Below are positions 5,963 through 9,620 of a stretch of DNA of 9,620 bases, piece by piece. The stretch comes from Desulfuromonadaceae bacterium GWC2_58_13. Lineage in GTDB: Bacteria; Desulfobacterota; Desulfuromonadia; Desulfuromonadales; Trichloromonadaceae. Position numbers and translations under genes: made by a program. Position 1 is the stretch's first letter. Each line of letters begins with the position of its first letter. Location of the stretch: the NCBI GenBank assembly GCA_001825565.1, contig MHXM01000075.1, forward strand, positions 1 to 9,620, read 5' to 3'. Below the pieces are notes generated by a model. That model did not search any database and had not been told where the DNA came from. It worked only from the letters and a program-made list of their open reading frames with translations.

Positions 5963-7003
5963 ATGAATCAATCGCGAATGAACATCCGGCTTGCCGTAGA
6001 GGCCGATAAAACCGCATGGGACGCCTACGTTCTGGCTCACCCCGACGGCAGCCTTTTCCATCTCGATAACTGGCGGCAGTCGGTTGAGCAGGCTTTTGGC
6101 CATCCGAGTCATGCCTTGCTGGCCGAAGATGGAGGCCGGGTGGTCGGTGTGCTGCCCCTGGGGGAGATTGACAGCCGGATTTTTGGGCATTTTCTGGTTT
6201 CCGCGCCCTTTGCCGAACTGGGCGGGCCATTGGCCGACTCCCCCGAAGTGGCCGGGCAATTGCTGGAGCTGGCGGCGGAAATCGGCATGGAACGGGATTG
6301 CGCCTACGTTGAGCTGAAGAACAAAAGCGCCCTGGACGGGCTGCCGACCAAGAATCTGTATTTCAATTTCAGCAAGGAGATTTTTCCCGAGGTCGAAGCG
6401 AATTTCAACGCCATTCCCCGCAAGTCCCGGGCTGCGGTGCGCAAGGGGATCAACGAAGGACTCACGGCTTCTTTCGGTAACGATCTGTTCGATGATTTTT
6501 ACGAGGTCATGGCCCGCAGCTATCACCAACTTGGTACGCCGATCTTTTCCAGACGGTTTTTCCGGGCTTTTCTCGATGTCTTTGGCGATGACGCCGAAGT
6601 GATGGTGGTCCGGAACAAAGGAGGGCATCCCGTCGGTTGCGTGATGAGTTTCTACCATAAAGACCGGGTCATGCCCTACTATGCTGGATCGTTATGGGAA
6701 TATCGGCAGCTCTGCCCCAACGATTTCAAATACTGGGAGCTGATGAAACGGGGTTGTGAGCGCGGATACAAGGTGTTTGATTACGGTCGCAGCAAGGTCG
6801 ACACCGGTTCTTTCAGCTTCAAGAAACACTGGGGCTTCGAGCCGACGCCGCTGGCCTACCAGTACCAGTTACTCAAGGCCGCCGAGTTGCCTAACCTCAG
6901 TCCGGCCAACCCTAAGTATCAGAAAAAAATCGAACTTTGGCGCAAGATGCCTCTGGCTCTGACCAAGATCATTGGGCCGACGCTGGCCAAGTACTTGGCA
7001 TGA
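5963..7003 (+). CDS. FemAB-like/GNAT-fold protein of the XrtA system
   Basis: This 346-residue protein resembles the PEP-CTERM-associated FemAB family (TIGR03019). It has two acyltransferase-like halves, an N-terminal one (about 5-140, with FHLDNW at 32-37 and SAPFAELGGPLAD at 80-92) and a C-terminal one (about 145-300, BioF2/GNAT-like). The conserved end reads DYGRSK (273-278), then FKKHWGFEP (286-294). FemAB proteins transfer amino acids from aminoacyl-tRNA to cell-wall precursors; the substrate of this subfamily is not known to me, but an acylation of the EPS or its carrier is plausible. There is no signal peptide, so it is cytoplasmic. A second ATG at 5975 is a possible alternative start. 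The gene is 27 nt after the deacetylase and overlaps the next gene by 4 nt, giving tight translational coupling. Confidence 0.9.
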   Translation: MNQSRMNIRLAVEADKTAWDAYVLAHPDGSLFHLDNWRQSVEQAFGHPSHALLAEDGGRVVGVLPLGEIDSRIFGHFLVSAPFAELGGPLADSPEVAGQLLELAAEIGMERDCAYVELKNKSALDGLPTKNLYFNFSKEIFPEVEANFNAIPRKSRAAVRKGINEGLTASFGNDLFDDFYEVMARSYHQLGTPIFSRRFFRAFLDVFGDDAEVMVVRNKGGHPVGCVMSFYHKDRVMPYYAGSLWEYRQLCPNDFKYWELMKRGCERGYKVFDYGRSKVDTGSFSFKKHWGFEPTPLAYQYQLLKAAELPNLSPANPKYQKKIELWRKMPLALTKIIGPTLAKYLA

Positions 7004-7413
7004 GATCATTGTTGCTGCGAAACTTCGTTCCGCCGGTTTTGCTCATGGGGGGAATCTTTCTTCTCTCGTCCATTCCGGGCCAGGTCGATGACGGCCTGTT
7101 GAAAATTCTCACGGATCTCGACCCGAAGTTGCAGAATCTGTTGCACATCCCCCTGTTCGGGCTGCTGCAGTTTCTCTGGCTCCGGTCTTTTGAAAAGATC
7201 GGTCGAACCGGTCCCGCAATCTGGGCCATTTGTGCAGGAATCACCCTGGGCTACGGGATGCTTGATGAATTTCATCAGTTGTTCGTCCCTGGCCGCTATG
7301 CCTCGCTGCTCGACATGCTGCTCAACGGGGTCGGCGCGGTGCTGGGGACACTGGGGTTTTGGGGCTCTCGGCCCATGAGCGCAAACAAGACCAAAAACCT
7401 TAACGGGCGATAG
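7000..7413 (+). CDS. VanZ-like membrane protein
   Basis: This 137-residue integral membrane protein has the VanZ-like core: HIPLFGLL (49-56), then LDEFHQLFVPGRYASLLD (88-105) and LNGVGAVLG (108-116). About four hydrophobic stretches are visible, near residues 8-24, 46-62, 72-88 and 103-120. The start ATG at 7000 overlaps the FemAB stop as ATGA, so translation is coupled; an upstream in-frame start inside the FemAB gene is not believable. VanZ itself lowers teicoplanin sensitivity in Gram-positive bacteria, but most VanZ-like proteins have no assigned role. Here the context points to EPS assembly, perhaps handling a lipid-linked sugar. It lies where XrtA loci often place exosortase A, but it lacks the exosortase Cys/Arg/His features and is far too short. 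Confidence 0.88.
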   Translation: MRSLLLRNFVPPVLLMGGIFLLSSIPGQVDDGLLKILTDLDPKLQNLLHIPLFGLLQFLWLRSFEKIGRTGPAIWAICAGITLGYGMLDEFHQLFVPGRYASLLDMLLNGVGAVLGTLGFWGSRPMSANKTKNLNGR

Positions 7414-7461
7414 GTCCACGGAAAGTACGAAACAGAACCAGGAAAAATCTGGGGATTTTGC

Positions 7462-7488
7462 TTTTGTCCATGCCTTCCATGGACAGAA
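7462..7488 (+). promoter_or_regulatory. mRNA hairpin before the TIGR03087-type glycosyltransferase gene
   Basis: TGTCCATG (7465-7472) pairs perfectly with CATGGACA (7478-7485) across a 5-nt loop. The stem extends by a G-U and two A-T pairs to 7462/7488. It ends just before the ribosome site at 7490-7494, so it might affect translation of the next gene. It is followed by an A-run on this strand, so it is not a rho-independent terminator. Confidence 0.45.
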
Positions 7489-7489
7489 A

Positions 7490-7494
7490 AAAGG
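7490..7494 (+). promoter_or_regulatory. Ribosome binding site favouring the TTG start at 7503
   Basis: AAAGG within an A-rich run lies 8 nt before TTG 7503. The ATG candidates at 7470 and 7479, and the TTG at 7458, have no comparable site at proper distance. Confidence 0.5.
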
Positions 7495-7502
7495 TTTCGA
7501 TA

Positions 7503-8732
7503 TTGAAGATTCTCTATCTCTGCCATCGCATTCCCTATCCCCCCAACAAGGGGGACAAGATCCGCTCCTTCAACGAGGTGCGATATCTGGCGGCGCGGCA
7601 CGAGGTTGATCTGCTCTGCTTGGCCGATGAGCCCGAGGATTTGAAATACCAGGCTGATCTGGAAAAAATCTGTAAACGGGTAGCGGTTTACTCCCTCGAC
7701 AAAACCCACGCCAAGGTGCGGGGAGTTTTCAGTCTGGTTCGGGGGGGGAGTATCTCCGTGGGATACTTTTATCAGCGTCGCGTGCAGGACTGTTGTAATC
7801 GCTGGCTAAAAGAACGCCGCTACGATGCCATTGTCTGTTTCTCTTCAACCATGGCCGAATATGTGTTTCGAGCTCAAATGCCTGCTGCTCGTCCCAGGTT
7901 GATCATGGATTTTTGTGACGTCGATTCGGACAAATGGATCCAGTACGCCAGTGAATCAAGATGGCCCATGAATTGGGTCTATCGCCTCGAAAACCGTCGA
8001 CTGGCCGATTACGAGAGCAGAATCTATCGGGACTTCGACCATTCGGTGGTGATCTCTGAAGCCGAGGCCGCGCTCTTTCGGCAGGTCTGCCCCGAGGCCC
8101 GAGATCTGGCCGTAATCGCCAATGGCGTCGATTCCGAATATTTCGATTCCTCTTGGTGCGATGACAGCGTCTCCCAATCCCTTGCTCAAACAAACCAAGG
8201 CAAAGCATCCTGCCCCCCTACGATTGTTTTCACCGGTGCCATGGATTACCACGCGAACGTCGATGGGGTTTGCTGGTTCAGTCGGGAAATCTGGCCGACA
8301 CTTAAAAAGATGATTCCGGACCTTCAGTTCACCATTGTCGGCAGCAAACCCGCCCCTGCCGTCTGCGATTTGGCTGTCATGGATGGGATTACGGTCACCG
8401 GTTTTGTCGAAGATGTTCGTCCCTATTATCAGAGTGCCGATCTTTGTGTGATCCCTTTACGAATGGCCCGGGGAGTACAAAATAAAGTACTCGAAGCAAT
8501 GGCCATGGGTAAGGCGGTGGTCACCACCTCGAAAGCCAATGCCGGTATCATGGCGAAAAATCGCGAACACCTGCGGGTCGCCGAAACACCTGAGCAGTTT
8601 ATCGAAGTGATTAAAGAGTTGTTGAATGAGCAGGAGAAAAGAGTTTGCCTCGGTCTAGCAGCCAGAGCGTTTGTGGTGGACAACTACAACTGGGCGGTCA
8701 ACATGGATAAGCTGGAAAGGCTTTTAACCTGA
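7503..8732 (+). CDS. PEP-CTERM/XrtA-associated glycosyltransferase, TIGR03087 type (GT4-like)
   Basis: This roughly 409-residue GT-B fold enzyme adds a sugar to the growing EPS repeat at the inner membrane, probably from a nucleotide sugar. The opening YLCHRIPYPPNKGDKIRSF is characteristic. Later come MDFCDVDSDKW, VVISEAEA, VIANGVD, and the C-terminal donor-binding part with FTGAMDYHANVDG, ARGVQNKVLEAMAMGKAVV and TSKANAG. Starts are ambiguous: in-frame TTG 7458, ATG 7470, ATG 7479 and TTG 7503. I chose TTG 7503 because family members begin just before this opening and because AAAGG lies 8 nt upstream. In the usual E-x7-E motif of GT4 enzymes the first Glu is not seen; only that in VLEAMA is kept. 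The 89-nt gap upstream holds a hairpin (7462-7488). Gene identity is firm, the exact start less so. Confidence 0.92.
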   Translation: MKILYLCHRIPYPPNKGDKIRSFNEVRYLAARHEVDLLCLADEPEDLKYQADLEKICKRVAVYSLDKTHAKVRGVFSLVRGGSISVGYFYQRRVQDCCNRWLKERRYDAIVCFSSTMAEYVFRAQMPAARPRLIMDFCDVDSDKWIQYASESRWPMNWVYRLENRRLADYESRIYRDFDHSVVISEAEAALFRQVCPEARDLAVIANGVDSEYFDSSWCDDSVSQSLAQTNQGKASCPPTIVFTGAMDYHANVDGVCWFSREIWPTLKKMIPDLQFTIVGSKPAPAVCDLAVMDGITVTGFVEDVRPYYQSADLCVIPLRMARGVQNKVLEAMAMGKAVVTTSKANAGIMAKNREHLRVAETPEQFIEVIKELLNEQEKRVCLGLAARAFVVDNYNWAVNMDKLERLLT

Positions 8733-8734
8733 AA

Positions 8735-8843
8735 TTAGACAGGATAAGTGCGGATAAAATCTGGCTTTTAAAGGTTTTGGAAAGTATTTTGTTCTGCTCT
8801 GGGTTGATTTTAATAATCCGAATTTATCCGTTGTTATCCCGTC
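8735..8843. repeat. Long inverted repeat carrying dispersed repeat copies 2 and 3
   Basis: The arms 8738-8758 and 8823-8843 pair at 17 of 21 positions around a 64-nt loop. The left part (8735-8756) matches 4030-4051 at 20 of 22 positions, and the reverse complement of the right arm shares GACGGGATAA and CGGATA with that copy. The repeat starts three bases after the glycosyltransferase stop. No T-run follows either arm, so it is not a classic terminator. It may be a small REP- or MITE-like element; there is no coding content. Confidence 0.6.
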
Positions 8844-8876
8844 AAAGAAAAAAGTTTTTGGGTGAGTAATCGAATT

Positions 8877-9620
8877 ATGAAAATACTCCACGTTCTCGAT
8901 CATAGCCTGCCGCTGCACAGCGGCTACACCTTCCGCAGCCAGAGCCTGTTCCGCGCCCAGCGGGACATGGGATTCGAGCCGGTCATTGTCACCTCGCCCA
9001 AGCACGAAGCTAGTTGGCAAGGTGAGTCCGCGGCAAAAGAAGAGATCAACGGTTTCACCTACTATCGCAGCGGGGCCACCCGCCAGCTGCCTGGTCCCTT
9101 TACCAGTGAAGCCTGGCTCATGCATGTACTTTCGCGCCGCATTCTCGAGGTGGCCCGAATCGAACAGCCCGATGTCATTCATGCCCACTCGCCGGTGTTG
9201 AACGCCATTCCAGCGCTGTGGGCCGGTCGCAAGCTCGGGTTGCCGGTGGTCTACGAAATCCGCGCTTTCTGGGAAGACGCCGCCGTCGATCACCGTACCT
9301 ACGCCGACGGGTCGTGGAAGTACAAGCTGACCCGGCTTGTCGAAACCATGGTCTGTACCAAGGCTGACCATGTGGCGATTTTGTGCAATGGTCTGAAAGA
9401 CGATCTGGTCGGTCGCTATATCCCGGCGGAAAAAATCACTCCGGTTTTCAATGGTGTCGATGTCGATGACTTTAAGCCCTGTTCTCCCGACGCCGACTAC
9501 CTGCGGCAATGGAACCTTGCCGGCAAGAAGGTGATTGGCTTCATCGGTTCTTTCTACCGCTACGAAGGTCTCGACTTGTTGGTCAAAGCCTTCGCCCGTG
9601 TGGCCAAAAGCGATCCGGAG
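8877..9620 (+). CDS. PEP-CTERM/XrtA-associated glycosyltransferase, TIGR04063 type (N-terminal part)
   Basis: An open frame runs from ATG 8877 off the window end, giving 248 residues with no stop. The opening MKILHVLDHSLPLHSGYTFR is diagnostic of the exosortase A-associated GT4 glycosyltransferase family TIGR04063. Other landmarks are VTSPKHE, DVIHAHSPVLNA, VYEIRAFWEDAAVD, FNGVDVDDF, and IGFIGSFYRYEGLD at the start of the donor-binding domain. Family members are about 400 residues, so roughly the last 40 percent lies outside. It should extend the EPS repeat using a nucleotide sugar at the cytoplasmic face. A moderate ribosome site, GGGTGAG (8859-8865), is about 11 nt before the ATG. It is separated from the previous glycosyltransferase gene by a 144-nt gap with a long inverted repeat, so it could be transcribed separately. 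Confidence 0.92.
   Translation, partial: MKILHVLDHSLPLHSGYTFRSQSLFRAQRDMGFEPVIVTSPKHEASWQGESAAKEEINGFTYYRSGATRQLPGPFTSEAWLMHVLSRRILEVARIEQPDVIHAHSPVLNAIPALWAGRKLGLPVVYEIRAFWEDAAVDHRTYADGSWKYKLTRLVETMVCTKADHVAILCNGLKDDLVGRYIPAEKITPVFNGVDVDDFKPCSPDADYLRQWNLAGKKVIGFIGSFYRYEGLDLLVKAFARVAKSDPE

Noticed and set aside
5702..6658. A 318-codon minus-strand open frame spanning the deacetylase and FemAB genes
   Set aside because: It runs across the junction of two strongly supported + strand genes and has no recognisable domain.
6937..6999. Longer version of the VanZ-like gene starting inside the FemAB gene
   Set aside because: The added residues are polar and lack family similarity; the ATGA overlap at 7000-7003 is a typical coupled start.
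7000..7413. VanZ-like protein as a divergent exosortase
   Set aside because: It has the VanZ-like DEFHQ and PGR motifs, is only 137 residues, and lacks the conserved exosortase Cys, Arg and His context.
8724..9509. A 261-codon minus-strand open frame opposite the last glycosyltransferase
   Set aside because: The + strand frame from 8877 has the diagnostic TIGR04063 N terminus and is open to the window end; the antisense frame has no motif.

Overview
This window is a 9.6 kb stretch of an exopolysaccharide (EPS) locus of the exosortase A (XrtA/PEP-CTERM) type. All genes lie on the + strand. The protein families, their order and the moderately GC-rich coding sequence suggest a Gram-negative proteobacterium, most likely of the Desulfuromonas/Geobacter (Desulfuromonadota) kind; that placement is an inference from gene content and style. 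A Gram-negative envelope is shown directly by an outer-membrane beta-barrel protein with a signal peptide and a C-terminal aromatic residue.

Layout: (1) 1-480, C-terminal part of a Wzz/GNVR chain-length determinant; (2) 497-1366, bacterial tyrosine autokinase; (3) 1426-2694, outer-membrane beta-barrel protein; (4) 2797-4008, ExeA/GspA-like AAA ATPase with a long C-terminal extension; (5) 4009-5017, an interruption holding a 250-bp AT-richer leader and an overlapping MNT nucleotidyltransferase/HEPN gene pair; (6) 5018-5935, polysaccharide deacetylase; (7) 5963-7003, FemAB/GNAT-like protein; (8) 7000-7413, VanZ-like membrane protein overlapping the FemAB gene by 4 nt; (9) 7503-8732, glycosyltransferase of the PEP-CTERM-associated TIGR03087 type; (10) 8733-8876, a gap with a long inverted repeat; (11) 8877 to the window end, N-terminal part of a second glycosyltransferase, TIGR04063 type.

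How the genes work together (family knowledge): glycosyltransferases assemble a lipid-linked sugar repeat. The chain-length determinant and tyrosine kinase control polymerisation and export across the inner membrane. The beta-barrel protein probably acts at the outer membrane. The deacetylase and FemAB-like protein probably modify the polymer or its acceptor. In this class of locus the EPS genes accompany exosortase A and PEP-CTERM surface proteins. Neither an exosortase nor a PEP-CTERM protein is inside the window, so they would have to lie outside it.

The unusual parts are the MNT/HEPN pair set between two conserved EPS genes, with three palindromes packed upstream and no recognisable HEPN RNase motif; a short repeat shared by the two largest gaps; a VanZ-like gene coupled to the FemAB gene; and a 130-residue coiled-coil and proline-rich tail on the ATPase. 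I see no RNA genes, CRISPR array, insertion sequence or convincing rho-independent terminator.
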